The notes under the pieces: model-generated
Seen by the model: the letters and a program-made list of their open reading frames with translations, nothing else
What the model was told of the DNA's origin: nothing
Database searches by the model: none
Translations under genes and position numbers: made by a program
Source: Bacteroides caecigallinarum
GTDB taxonomy: Bacteria > Bacteroidota > Bacteroidia > Bacteroidales > Bacteroidaceae
Direction of reading: 5' to 3'
Length of the DNA: 51,284 nt
NCBI RefSeq assembly: GCF_016901995.1
Contig: NZ_JACJLE010000026.1
Location: 1 to 51,284 of the forward strand
Shown: positions 26,243 to 35,829 of the stretch, in pieces
Numbering within the stretch: position 1 is the stretch's first letter
How the letters are laid out: every line of letters begins with the position of its first letter

Positions 26243-26757
26243 TAGACTACGATCTTACAAAAATCAAGGCACTGTTCTTCGATGTTGACGGAGTTTTAAG
26301 TGGCGATACCGTACCTCTCCATCCAAACGGAGAACCTATGCGCATGATAAATATCAAAGACGGATACGCCATACAGTTCGCCGTAAAATGCGGATTACAT
26401 ATAGCAATAATCACCGGCGGACACACCGAAGCCGTCAGATTAAGATTTGAAGGACTCGGAGTGAAAGACGTATGCATGGGAGCTTCCGTAAAGACAAAGG
26501 AATACAACGAATTGATAAAAAAATACGACCTCAAACCGGAAGAAGTACTTTATATGGGCGACGACATACCCGACTATGAAGTACTCCGCCTCGTAGGTCT
26601 CCCCTGCTGCCCCGCAGACGCCGCACCAGACATAAAAGCCATATGCAAATACATTTCCCATCGTGCCGGAGGTCAAGGCTGCGGCCGTGACGTGATAGAG
26701 CAAGTACTGCGCGCACAAGGAAAATGGATGTCACATGAAGAAGCATTCGGATGGTAA
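26239..26757 (+). CDS. kdsC: KdsC-type 3-deoxy-D-manno-octulosonate 8-phosphate phosphatase
   Basis: A 172-residue HAD-superfamily C0-type phosphatase. Motif I is [11 protein letters not shown] (Asp15 nucleophile and Asp17), motif II is IITGG, and motif IV is [12 protein letters not shown], with the KdsC pattern [21 protein letters not shown]. It removes phosphate from Kdo-8-phosphate in lipopolysaccharide core synthesis. Related HAD phosphatases of sialic-acid-type pathways are an alternative. It overlaps the DUF2520 gene (ATGA) and lies 21 bases before maf. Confidence 0.85.
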   Translation: MIDYDLTKIKALFFDVDGVLSGDTVPLHPNGEPMRMINIKDGYAIQFAVKCGLHIAIITGGHTEAVRLRFEGLGVKDVCMGASVKTKEYNELIKKYDLKPEEVLYMGDDIPDYEVLRLVGLPCCPADAAPDIKAICKYISHRAGGQGCGRDVIEQVLRAQGKWMSHEEAFGW

Positions 26758-26778
26758 AATTCAAAAACTCAAAAACGT

Positions 26779-27360
26779 ATGTTAGACAATCTAAAGAAAT
26801 ACAATATTATTCTGGCATCAAACTCGCCACGCCGCCGCGAACTCCTCTCCGGTTTGGGCATCAATTACGAAGTCAAACTGATAAAAGGAGTTGACGAAAG
26901 TTATCCTCCACATCTGAAAGGAAGTGAAATACCTGAATTCATATCACGCATAAAAGCTGCCGCCTACCGACCGTTCATGGCAGAAAACGATCTTGTGATA
27001 ACAGCAGACACAATAGTCTATGCCAATGGTGAAGTACTTGGCAAACCCAAAGACAGGGAAGATGCAGTAAGAATGTTGAAAATCCTGTCCGGACACACTC
27101 ACCAGGTAATGACAGGAGTAAGCATCACCACACGAGAATTTCAGAAAAGCTTCTGTTCTGTATCAGATGTTACTTTCGACACACTGACAGACGAAGAAAT
27201 AGACTTCTATATAGACAATTACAAACCTTACGACAAGGCAGGTGCATACGGCATACAGGAATGGATTGGTTTCATCGGAGTGTCAGGCATACATGGATCT
27301 TATTTCAATGTTATGGGGTTGCCGGTGCAGAGGCTTTATAGGGAGTTGAAGGAAATTTGA
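26779..27360 (+). CDS. maf: Maf-family nucleoside triphosphate pyrophosphatase
   Basis: A 193-residue protein with the Maf signature LASNSPRRRELLSGLGI at the N-terminus, the catalytic ITADTIVYANGEVLGKPKD segment, SGHTHQVMTGVSI and the C-terminal DKAGAYGIQEW and GSYFNVMGLPV. The family hydrolyses dTTP/UTP or modified nucleotides to monophosphates, a house-cleaning activity. Last gene of the operon. No clear terminator hairpin follows immediately, but the palindrome-rich gap 27361-27602 begins here. Confidence 0.92.
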   Translation: MLDNLKKYNIILASNSPRRRELLSGLGINYEVKLIKGVDESYPPHLKGSEIPEFISRIKAAAYRPFMAENDLVITADTIVYANGEVLGKPKDREDAVRMLKILSGHTHQVMTGVSITTREFQKSFCSVSDVTFDTLTDEEIDFYIDNYKPYDKAGAYGIQEWIGFIGVSGIHGSYFNVMGLPVQRLYRELKEI

Positions 27361-27403
27361 TAAAAAATAAAGAAGTACTAATTCAAAACTTACTTATACG
27401 TTT

Positions 27404-27529
27404 CCAGTAAACCACATATATAATTGAAATTATTCTTTCTTATCTTTAAATAAAGACTCTATAAAATAGACAAGAAGATTGTGCAATTTATCACTGTGGT
27501 TTACTGGATAGTATTAATAAAAATACTAT
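27404..27529. repeat. Nested inverted repeats in the gap between maf and the PUL
   Basis: CCAGTAAACCACA (27404-27416) and TGTGGTTTACTGG (27495-27507) form a perfect 13-bp inverted repeat 78 bases apart. Between them TCTTTAAATAAAGA (27443-27456) is a small palindrome. Immediately after the right arm, ATAGTATT/AATACTAT (27508-27529) forms an 8-bp hairpin with a six-base loop. No reading frame or known element explains this. A MITE-like remnant, structured RNA or double terminator are possible. Confidence 0.6.
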
Positions 27530-27533
27530 ATCA

Positions 27534-27598
27534 GCATCTTATAAATTAATTATCAATCTAATATCATTGAAAATCAATCATTAATATTTATAAGATGC
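27534..27598 (-). terminator. Putative 3' terminator/stem-loop of the PUL
   Basis: GCATCTTATAAAT (27534-27546) and ATTTATAAGATGC (27586-27598) are a perfect 13-bp stem. The loop itself contains ATTGA-AAA-TCAAT. It starts four bases past the PL8 stop (27603), so it likely ends or protects the polycistronic transcript. There is no strong G+C-rich stem, so Rho-independent action is uncertain. Confidence 0.55.
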
Positions 27599-27602
27599 AT
27601 AA

Positions 27603-29624
27603 TCATTTACTTACCTTATCCAAATATGTTTCTGCTATAAGTTCCTGCTTCTTATATATTTTTATGCTAGGATTAGTCGAACGATGCCATATCTCACAAG
27701 AATACTCCTTATAAGCTACAGATTGACACTCATCATCATTACGAAGTACTTTTATATCGTTACACAAACTCATATTTTTTGTTTGCGAAGCTGTTCTTTT
27801 AGGCAATATAGCATATGCATATGCTGATTTTTTATCTAAACAATGTTTAATGATACATTTGAAGACTTTTCCTTTACTCCAATCATTTTTAAAGAAAGGA
27901 TCTATTGCATCCCACTTACCATATTGCATTTCTTCTGTTACAACAAGCTCCTGATCAGCTGCACTAGAATGATCTAATAATATATAACCTCTTCCATCAT
28001 GCCAAGCCCATTTCTTGCCATACTTTACATCACCAATAAGATTATTTTGTTCCAATGAAGTTTTTATATCTATAATGTCTTTATTATTACTATAGATATC
28101 TGATCCTAAAGCTACAACTAAATCTTTAAAGAAAAAGACTGATTTAAAGGCATGTAGCCCATCTCTGTTTAATTCCATGGTTGTACACATAATCTGATCA
28201 GACACTAATCCTCCAACATGTTTTGTCTTATTTTCTTTATCGTATCTATTATCGGAAACTTTAAGAGGTTTATTATCATCATAACTGGTAATACCTGGTA
28301 TTGCTCTCCAATCCCAATGTGCAAAAATATTATCATACTCACTTCCATGCTGCATTATCAAAAGAGCCCCATCTGCAGAGAACCAAGCATTAGTGTTTTC
28401 TTTATTTGTAAATTCAAAACCAATAGTCCTCTCTGAATGCATTCTAATAGAAGCGTACCAGTCTTCAGTACGGTAAATGCCACAATCTGAACACAAATAA
28501 TATTTTGCTCCGGTCAATGTATTCTTATATTTGTCAGGCATAAGATTCTCATTTGATATGTTAATAAACAAGCTACTATCTTTTTCTCCAACCATAGCCA
28601 TATTTTGAGCTGCAACAGCAACGGAATAAGCCTTACTACGTCCACTGTCTTTAAAAACCTGCCTTCCGCAAAAGCTAGGATCCATAACGCCTTTGAATAC
28701 ACTCCAGCATATTCCTTCTTTCATTAAATTAGCAACAATATCGTATTCTTTTTTACTAAATGCATAAGAAGTACCTTGTAAAACGGCCAACAAGAATGAG
28801 ACCGACTCAGCATAAGTCTGACCATAGTTTCCAAACTGAATTTGTGGACCATGCTGATGGAAAGACCAATCCTTTTGAATACCTTCTTTATCAGAAATAG
28901 ATATTTCTTCTGCAATAAATTGTTTTGACATAACCAACAATTGTTCATCGTTTATCAAAAGAGCTTTCATGAGGTTATTCGCAGCCAGCCATACTTTGTT
29001 CTGACCTGTCTTTCCAAACTCTGATCGTTTTAACAAATCCAAAGCTCCATTTAACTGCATCGGTGTAATTTCATCCCTTATCATTAAAAATATAGCTGTC
29101 ATTTTACGAGGTACACCAATATCATTATGCCACCAATTATCACTGGTTGGCTTTAACTTCATCCAAAAATTTACAGCCTTGTGAATATTTTCATGCATCT
29201 TTATATCCTTATACCACTTACTTGAAGGAGAGACATAAAGTTTTACCAATGAATAGAGACGAGTCAAATGTAGAGTCGGCTGCCATCTGCCTCTTGTTCG
29301 GTCCGTATAATCAATATCTGAAAAAGAGCCATTCTCATTTATCAAAGAAAACAAACGATTTACTTCTACGTCTGGTAAATGTACCGACATGTATAATTGA
29401 AGCTGTAAAACATCATTAGCCCTTCCATAATCAGAATATTTAATAAAATTGTCAGTAACCTTATCATTAGGAGAGTAATTGAATGCAGAAAGAGTAACAA
29501 AATTTTCCCTCACTTTATCCAAATTATTTTCATTAGAAGCACATACACTATGACATAAAGCCAGTGATATAATTGTTAGTAATATATTTCTTACATCCAT
29601 ATAATAGGTTATTTTTATTTGCAC
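27603..29624 (-). CDS. Polysaccharide lyase family 8 enzyme (chondroitin AC/hyaluronate lyase-like)
   Basis: A 673-residue secreted lyase. The alpha/alpha-toroid part has NWWHNDIGVPR (about 163-173) and the catalytic HQHGPQ with His258, then Tyr267 in FGNYG and Arg321 in CGR. The His-Tyr and His-Arg spacings (9 and 63) equal those of the H225/Y234/R288 set of Pedobacter heparinus chondroitinase AC. The C-terminal beta-sandwich domains follow. It would cleave beside a uronic acid by beta-elimination. PL8 also includes xanthan lyases, so the substrate is not settled. The start may be the internal ATG at 29600 (MDVRNILLTIISLAL), which gives a cleaner signal peptide. Last gene of the operon. Confidence 0.85.
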   Translation of the reverse strand: MQIKITYYMDVRNILLTIISLALCHSVCASNENNLDKVRENFVTLSAFNYSPNDKVTDNFIKYSDYGRANDVLQLQLYMSVHLPDVEVNRLFSLINENGSFSDIDYTDRTRGRWQPTLHLTRLYSLVKLYVSPSSKWYKDIKMHENIHKAVNFWMKLKPTSDNWWHNDIGVPRKMTAIFLMIRDEITPMQLNGALDLLKRSEFGKTGQNKVWLAANNLMKALLINDEQLLVMSKQFIAEEISISDKEGIQKDWSFHQHGPQIQFGNYGQTYAESVSFLLAVLQGTSYAFSKKEYDIVANLMKEGICWSVFKGVMDPSFCGRQVFKDSGRSKAYSVAVAAQNMAMVGEKDSSLFINISNENLMPDKYKNTLTGAKYYLCSDCGIYRTEDWYASIRMHSERTIGFEFTNKENTNAWFSADGALLIMQHGSEYDNIFAHWDWRAIPGITSYDDNKPLKVSDNRYDKENKTKHVGGLVSDQIMCTTMELNRDGLHAFKSVFFFKDLVVALGSDIYSNNKDIIDIKTSLEQNNLIGDVKYGKKWAWHDGRGYILLDHSSAADQELVVTEEMQYGKWDAIDPFFKNDWSKGKVFKCIIKHCLDKKSAYAYAILPKRTASQTKNMSLCNDIKVLRNDDECQSVAYKEYSCEIWHRSTNPSIKIYKKQELIAETYLDKVSK

Positions 29625-29630
29625 TTAGAA

Positions 29631-32105
29631 TTATTTCTTAAACAACAGTACTTTTTTATGACCAATATTTCCTAAACGATCATTTTGCGGTAAATCAATA
29701 ATAAAATTCTCTCCATTAAGTTCTATTGTGATTTGTTTAATTGAAGGATCCATAGTAGCATCAGATGCATATATCTGCATACTGTCACCTTCCTTATTCA
29801 GCATAACTACGCAAGGAGAAGAGACCTTCATTGAACAGTTATCCCAAAACAATCCGTTATTATTTGGATAAAATATTGCCTGGATAATATTCTTGTCTTC
29901 ATTAATGACAGCCTGGACAAGAGTGTCATTCCTTAAGATTTCAAAAGGAAACTTAGTATTCGGCATACCATTTCCTGAATACACCACATATCCATATTTT
30001 TCGTTTTTAGGGTTCACACCATGCTCTGTCCAAATACGCAAAATTTGACTCTCTTCTGGAAGATTCTTTTTCTTAATATTACCAGGATTTAATTTACACC
30101 AATAGTTTTTCTTATTCTCAAGGGCCAAACTGATATTCCTGGTATATTCAGGAATTGCACAATATGCAAACTGTCCCTGTTGTTTTATCCAAACAAAGTC
30201 CTTACCTTTATTGTCTAAATGTATTATACTATCATTAACAAATCGTTCATCTTCATTTTGTATAATGGATACTCTATTTTTTAATGAAGTTTGATCTATT
30301 GTTGTACGAATAGTTTCATGTCTTCCATAATTATTATTTGTAATTCCAGCACCAAGTGCTATAAAATAATCTCCCAAAATAAAGTATCCTTTATATGCCT
30401 TGAATCCATACAATATATCATTCTTAATATGATAATCTCCTTTATCATTGACCCCTTCTTTATCCGATCCATTCATCTTTTCAAAAATAAAACCTGTTAC
30501 CGCATTCTGTTTAGAATCAGTTGCAGCACCTGCAAAATTATGCTTGCTGCAATATCCCCTCCAATTAGTTACAGGAATAAGTTTATCCATTCCTTCACGT
30601 ACAGTAGTACCAGGCAATGCAGTTACATCAAGCCCTCCAAGAATACGTTGATACTCATCTCCTTTTCTTTGAAATAACGTAACACCGTCAGCTGTATGAA
30701 AGTTATAATTATCGGCAAACAAAGCACTTTCCACTCCATCTGTTCTTACGGATGCCATATTGACTGATATATGACAATCCGATGTTTTCTTTATCAAATC
30801 ATCATTATTGTAAAACCAGCGTATTCCGTTATACAACCCGAATTCATAATCTTCCATTATGATTTTGGAATTATCTACTTCATATTTAAGTTTTAACAGT
30901 TCTTCCTGCTGCTCTTTTGTAAATGAAGACATCCAGTTTTTTACTATTTTATTTAAGATATTCGAATATGGGATTCTCTTTTTCTCAGGTCTGTATTCAT
31001 AAGTATAACGATTCAATCCTGGTATTACAAAACCGTTATAATAATACAAGCTACCACCTCTGAAATAATTCATAAGCGCTTCTGTATTTTCTCTCGTCAA
31101 ACTTTTATGCCATGGTGTATCCTGTAATGTCTGCAATGTCTGCAAAGCGAAATCTATTCCACCCATCGGATAATCAAAAAGACAGCACTGCTTTCCATGT
31201 CCCCATCCGGCACCATCAGAAGTGAGCCCTTCCGTCCAAAAAGAGTCTTTATTTGTACTCTGGGAAGTAGAACTAATACTTCTCATACAAACCTCAGATA
31301 CAATCTCTATCATAGAAACAGACTTCAACATTACAGCTACAGGCAGTAAAGACCTATAAGCTATACCATTTGCACCTACCCACCATACATGATTTCTAAA
31401 ACGCTCAACAGAAACAACATTAATATCTGTCTCATCATTCCTCAACGGCTGTGTCCAAGCTTGCAATGCAACAACTTTCAACATTGTACATGCATCCATT
31501 AACAATTTATCTGCTTTTCCTTTCTCTGCTCTATCCATTTCATCAAGCAACGTAAAATATATATTTACAGCTGCTGTAGGAATAGCAAAACATGATGCAT
31601 GAAAACGGGTTGATACATTAGGACGCTGTATTTCAATTTCGCCATAATGAATTATAGCTTTCTGTATTTTAGGAAATACTTTATCCTTCTCTGCACCTTG
31701 AAAACTAGAAGAAGCTGTTATTTGAAAAATTCTTTCAAAGGCTTCCCTTATAAATAGCCCGACTGTATCATTGGTTGTCAATCTACTTCCTGCATGATAC
31801 ATATCCTTTATTTTCTCTTCCATTGTCATCATATCAGAAAAACGTCCTTCAGAAGTCAATGAACTTAAATAAGAATTTATCAATTTAGTATCCTTATTTA
31901 CTTTTATCCTATATGGATTTTCATGGTAATACGTACGTAATCTATCTAAGGCTCTTATTTCCGACGAATCACATGACTGAATTTCCCTATTATCATACTT
32001 ATGATAATTATCAAAAGCCAATCTTCTCTCTATGTTTTGTGCATTTGCAAATAAGGAAAGACTTAATAACATATATATAGCATAATATCTCATGTTGAAT
32101 ATCAT
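29631..32105 (-). CDS. Divergent PL8-like polysaccharide lyase
   Basis: An 824-residue secreted protein (signal peptide MRYYAIYMLLSLSLFANAQ). Overall it differs strongly from its neighbour, but it keeps a VWWVGANGIAYR segment (about 240-251) where PL8 has NWWxxxIGxPR, and His303 (GWGHGK), Tyr312 (FDYPMGG) and Arg366 (GLNRYT), with the same 9 and 63 residue spacings as the canonical PL8 triad. The C-terminal region (SPCVVMLNKEG, SDATMDPSIKQITIEL) looks like the PL8 C-terminal beta domain. A uronate lyase with a different subsite specificity is likely; the exact CAZy family is uncertain. The start overlaps the galM stop by four bases. Confidence 0.65.
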   Translation of the reverse strand: MIFNMRYYAIYMLLSLSLFANAQNIERRLAFDNYHKYDNREIQSCDSSEIRALDRLRTYYHENPYRIKVNKDTKLINSYLSSLTSEGRFSDMMTMEEKIKDMYHAGSRLTTNDTVGLFIREAFERIFQITASSSFQGAEKDKVFPKIQKAIIHYGEIEIQRPNVSTRFHASCFAIPTAAVNIYFTLLDEMDRAEKGKADKLLMDACTMLKVVALQAWTQPLRNDETDINVVSVERFRNHVWWVGANGIAYRSLLPVAVMLKSVSMIEIVSEVCMRSISSTSQSTNKDSFWTEGLTSDGAGWGHGKQCCLFDYPMGGIDFALQTLQTLQDTPWHKSLTRENTEALMNYFRGGSLYYYNGFVIPGLNRYTYEYRPEKKRIPYSNILNKIVKNWMSSFTKEQQEELLKLKYEVDNSKIIMEDYEFGLYNGIRWFYNNDDLIKKTSDCHISVNMASVRTDGVESALFADNYNFHTADGVTLFQRKGDEYQRILGGLDVTALPGTTVREGMDKLIPVTNWRGYCSKHNFAGAATDSKQNAVTGFIFEKMNGSDKEGVNDKGDYHIKNDILYGFKAYKGYFILGDYFIALGAGITNNNYGRHETIRTTIDQTSLKNRVSIIQNEDERFVNDSIIHLDNKGKDFVWIKQQGQFAYCAIPEYTRNISLALENKKNYWCKLNPGNIKKKNLPEESQILRIWTEHGVNPKNEKYGYVVYSGNGMPNTKFPFEILRNDTLVQAVINEDKNIIQAIFYPNNNGLFWDNCSMKVSSPCVVMLNKEGDSMQIYASDATMDPSIKQITIELNGENFIIDLPQNDRLGNIGHKKVLLFKK

Positions 32106-33238
32106 TTTATTGGTCTATTATAAAATTTATAAATTGTATGGCTTTCGTATTTTTTATTCACATCAAGCATTGTACTTGGCCATTCTTTTTTATTGGGACT
32201 GTCAGGATAATGCTGTGTCTCCAAACAAATAGCGGAATGCTGTGGATACCAAATACCATATTTCCCTTTTACCGTTCCGTTCAAAAAGTTTCCTGTATAT
32301 ATTTGTATTCCAGGTTCTGTGGTAAAAACTTCCATCTCTATTCCTGTTTCAGGACAGCTTAACTTGGCTGCCAATTTATTTATATCTCCATCTGTTTTTA
32401 AAACCCAGTTATGGTCAAAACCATTTCCATTTTTAATTTGCCCGTTATTAATGTCTATATTTGATGAGATAACCCTTAAAGATGAAAAATCAAATGGAGA
32501 ATCATCTACAGGAGTAAATTCCCCAGTAGTCATTAAAGTTGAATCTATTGGAGTATAATATGTCGAGTTCACATACAATTTATGATCCATAACACTCTTA
32601 TCATGATTACCACTTAAGTTGAAATAAGAGTGATTTGTCATATTTACGACAGTTGCTTTATCTGTTACAGCACTATAAAAAATATGTAATTCATTATCAT
32701 CATTCAATCTGTATTCTATCTGGGCATTAACATTTCCAGGAAATCCTTGGTCACCATCCGGTGAAAATACGCTCATAACAATTGAATTATCATCAAATTT
32801 ATCAACATTAAATGCTTTGCAGTGCCATCCTTTCTCTCCTCCATGCAAACAATGAGGATAATCATTTTGCGGCAATACGACAGTATCTTTATCAATTACA
32901 AAATGTCCATTATCTATTCTGTTTGCATATCTCCCTATTGTAGCTCCAAAATTATTAGGTACAGTTATATAATCATTTATATTATCAAAGCCCAGTACCA
33001 GATCCTTTTTATCACCACTTTTGCCAGGAAACAAAATTGAAACGATCCTGGCTCCATAATTGGTAATAAAAACCTCCATACCATTTCTATTACGCAGCTT
33101 ATACAAACCAACATCAATGCCGTCAATACAAATTTGAAAGTTTTCTTTTACCAATGGGGTGAAACGATCTCCATTGTCAGTATTACAAGCTACAAAGAGC
33201 AGTGATATTATCACAATATGCATTATTAAACTTTTCAT
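32102..33238 (-). CDS. Lipoprotein aldose 1-epimerase (galactose mutarotase family)
   Basis: A 378-residue GalM-family protein with a lipobox LFVAC (Cys18), so membrane-anchored outside the cytoplasm rather than cytosolic. Landmarks are TNYGARIVSILFPGKSG, GATIGRYANRI, NHSYFNLSG (catalytic His region), GFDHNWVL and LETQHYPDSPNKKEWPST (catalytic Glu near LETQ). It would speed anomer interconversion of sugars released by the glycosidases. Overlaps the downstream PL8-like gene (ATGA) and follows the sulfatase by 9 bases. Confidence 0.87.
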   Translation of the reverse strand: MKSLIMHIVIISLLFVACNTDNGDRFTPLVKENFQICIDGIDVGLYKLRNRNGMEVFITNYGARIVSILFPGKSGDKKDLVLGFDNINDYITVPNNFGATIGRYANRIDNGHFVIDKDTVVLPQNDYPHCLHGGEKGWHCKAFNVDKFDDNSIVMSVFSPDGDQGFPGNVNAQIEYRLNDDNELHIFYSAVTDKATVVNMTNHSYFNLSGNHDKSVMDHKLYVNSTYYTPIDSTLMTTGEFTPVDDSPFDFSSLRVISSNIDINNGQIKNGNGFDHNWVLKTDGDINKLAAKLSCPETGIEMEVFTTEPGIQIYTGNFLNGTVKGKYGIWYPQHSAICLETQHYPDSPNKKEWPSTMLDVNKKYESHTIYKFYNRPIK

Positions 33239-33247
33239 ATAGCATAA

Positions 33248-34804
33248 TCATTTTAAAGTTTCTCCTTTATTTTCAGGATTATAATAACCTTTTGTTCTTG
33301 ACAGAAACTCTGATTTCATGTTTTTTGTCAATTTAACTTCTTGTTCCGATAAATCATTGGTTTGCCCGATATCCGTCTTCAAGTTAAACAGTGAAAAATC
33401 ATCGACAATTCCTAGTTCATTACCAGTAAGGTTTCTTTTTTCTCCTTTATATGGCGGAATCAACATATAGTCTCCTTTCCTATATGCAAGTCTTCCCATT
33501 GCCTCAGTTATGAAACTTTTTCTACCTACAACAGAGTTTCCCATAAAAACACCCAGTAAATTCTCTGAATCCAAATCTTCTGGAATATCTGCATCAATCA
33601 AATCTGCAAAAGAAGCCAACAAATCCAATTGCGATACCAAAGCATCCGAGACAACTGGACTTATATGATTCTTCCAGAATACAAAGAAAGGAACTCTTGT
33701 TCCAGCCTCAAACAAGCTATATTTTCCTCCCCTCATATCAGCAGCTGGTTTATGGCCTCCCAACATCTCAACTGCACCATCCTTATATCCGTCATTCAAC
33801 ACAGGACCATTATCACTTGAGAAAACAATCAGTGTATTTTCAAGCAATCCTTTTTTCTTAAGGATACTTATCAGCTCACCTACACACCAGTCAGCCTCCA
33901 GCAATGCATCACCTCTTGGTCCCATACCTGATTTTCCTACAAACCTATGATGCGGCGCTCTTGGTACATGAGGCTGATGCAAGCCATAATATAAGAAAAA
34001 CGGTTTTTCATGGTTGTTTTCAATAAAGTCCTTAACTTTACCAATAAAATAATCAGCCATATTCTCGTCAACCCACTTTGCAGAATTGCCACCTTTCATA
34101 AATCCTATACGTGGAATTCCATTTACTATTGAATTATTATGTCCATGCGACCAATGCATCTTCAACATCTCAGGATTGGAAAGTGCAGTAGGTTCACCTT
34201 CATAGTTCTTTTCGTAGTTTACTCTTATAGGATCATTCGAATCAAGTCCAACGACATATCCATTTTCTACATATACAGTCGGTACCCTGTCGTTTGTTGC
34301 AGCAATCAGGCATGAATAATCAAAGCCTATCTCATTTGCACCGGGAGTCACCTTTTTATTCCAATCAGCATTACCATTTCCCATACCCAAATGCCACTTA
34401 CCTATTGCCGCAGTTGTATATCCGGCATTTTGAAACGTTTTAGGCATTGTAAACTGTGATTCTTTTATCAGTAATGGAGCATCACCTGGAAGTATTTTTG
34501 CATCCTTATTCTTCCATGGATAACATCCTGTAAACAACCCATACCTACTAGGGGTAGATGTAGCAGATGTTGAATGACCGTCAGTAAAACATACTCCTTG
34601 TTTTGCCAGATAATCAATATTCGGTGTAGAAATTGTTTTGCTTCCGTATGCGCTTACGTCTCCGTAGCCCATATCATCAGCCAGTATTACAATAACATTA
34701 GGACGGGCAATACTATTGTTTTGTCCAAAAACGGATGGCAATGATAATGAAATCATTGCCGTCGAAATTATTCCACCTTTTATTTTTATGTTATTCATAG
34801 CCAT
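33248..34804 (-). CDS. Secreted sulfatase, Ser-type (first of two)
   Basis: A 518-residue S1-type sulfatase with a signal peptide ending near VFGQ. The metal site begins LADDMGYGD (Asp43, Asp44). The formylglycine motif is S-T-P-S-R (Ser83-Arg87) followed by YGLFTG, so Ser83 must be oxidised by an anaerobic sulfatase-maturating enzyme encoded elsewhere. Further signatures are GKWHLG, HQPHVPRAPHHRF and SSDNGP. The C-terminal region ends KGYYNPENKGETL. Substrate position (2-, 4- or 6-O-sulfate) cannot be deduced. Between DUF4861 and the aldose epimerase, with 9-base gaps each side. Confidence 0.9.
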   Translation of the reverse strand: MAMNNIKIKGGIISTAMISLSLPSVFGQNNSIARPNVIVILADDMGYGDVSAYGSKTISTPNIDYLAKQGVCFTDGHSTSATSTPSRYGLFTGCYPWKNKDAKILPGDAPLLIKESQFTMPKTFQNAGYTTAAIGKWHLGMGNGNADWNKKVTPGANEIGFDYSCLIAATNDRVPTVYVENGYVVGLDSNDPIRVNYEKNYEGEPTALSNPEMLKMHWSHGHNNSIVNGIPRIGFMKGGNSAKWVDENMADYFIGKVKDFIENNHEKPFFLYYGLHQPHVPRAPHHRFVGKSGMGPRGDALLEADWCVGELISILKKKGLLENTLIVFSSDNGPVLNDGYKDGAVEMLGGHKPAADMRGGKYSLFEAGTRVPFFVFWKNHISPVVSDALVSQLDLLASFADLIDADIPEDLDSENLLGVFMGNSVVGRKSFITEAMGRLAYRKGDYMLIPPYKGEKRNLTGNELGIVDDFSLFNLKTDIGQTNDLSEQEVKLTKNMKSEFLSRTKGYYNPENKGETLK

Positions 34805-34813
34805 ACTTTAAAT

Positions 34814-35797
34814 CTACTTCACATTAAATTCATATGTATAATTCCATTCAAAACTTTCATTAGGCATAATGTTTATAAGGATTTTGGGTTCCGGACAGAA
34901 GGCTTTTTGCCATGACCAAAGGAAAAACGAGTTCACAGGAACATCAAAACCAACTTCGACAGACATTCCCGTTCTTTCATTTACTATCTTAAATGAATTG
35001 TCATTTGACAATACATTTATAGCCCCAAATGCCGGACTGAAGTCTTTTATATCCTGCACTATGTCTATTCTATCCTTTCCAAAAGACATTCGTTTCTTAT
35101 TTATCCATTTCTCATTTGCCACATCTATATCTGAATTTATAAATATCATGGCAAAATTCTTATCATAGTTCTTATAATTAAACTGTATGAAATTATGAGA
35201 ATACGTTTCTGTAAAAATCTTCTTCTTACCAATATTTGAGAGTTTATGCTTGACAATTAGTTTATTATCATCTATCAAGTAAACTTTTTCAAGTATGTAG
35301 CTATAACCTGTTTCTGACTCAAGTCTATGAATTATACTTATACCTTTATCATCTGACTTAATAGTACGCACTCCAGTATTAACAACTTTATATGGCTTTG
35401 CAAAATCGTATGGCTCATTATTTTCTTTCAACAATTCTCCCACACCTATTTTCACAAATTTTTCCCCTACCTTAGCTTCTGAATATCCAAAAGCCTCGGC
35501 AAAATGCTCAGCAAGTCCTGTTCCCCAATTTGGCACTAACGGATCATGTTTGCCAGTAGGTCCTCGTCCACAATAATCTTTCCATTGCTGCAGGAAAGTA
35601 CAACCTTTATATGTCACTTGTCCCAGAATACTTCCCCAATCAAATCGTGAAGCCTTATAATAGCTGTTAACACTGTCAGGTAAAAACAGCATTATCTCCA
35701 TATCACCTTTTTTTATACTCATTGAGGGATATTCTGATGCTTTCATAACTAATGAAAGCATCAGAAAAATATAACAAAGTGTATATCTATTCTTCAT
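34814..35797 (-). CDS. DUF4861 family protein (copy 1)
   Basis: A 327-residue secreted protein (signal peptide to about MKASEYPS). Conserved features shared with the two other copies in this locus are YKASRFDWGSILGQ, WKDYCGRGPTGKHDPL, FVKIGVG, ETYSHNF, and a C-terminal WSWQKAFCPEPKI with an all-beta look. I recognise the DUF4861 family, which has no established activity. The beta-rich pattern and the SHNF motif recall aldose-epimerase-like supersandwich folds; this is inference only. Lies between the two sulfatases. Confidence 0.75.
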   Translation of the reverse strand: MKNRYTLCYIFLMLSLVMKASEYPSMSIKKGDMEIMLFLPDSVNSYYKASRFDWGSILGQVTYKGCTFLQQWKDYCGRGPTGKHDPLVPNWGTGLAEHFAEAFGYSEAKVGEKFVKIGVGELLKENNEPYDFAKPYKVVNTGVRTIKSDDKGISIIHRLESETGYSYILEKVYLIDDNKLIVKHKLSNIGKKKIFTETYSHNFIQFNYKNYDKNFAMIFINSDIDVANEKWINKKRMSFGKDRIDIVQDIKDFSPAFGAINVLSNDNSFKIVNERTGMSVEVGFDVPVNSFFLWSWQKAFCPEPKILINIMPNESFEWNYTYEFNVK

Positions 35798-35829
35798 TTA
35801 AACATCAAAATTATAATATAACCACAATG

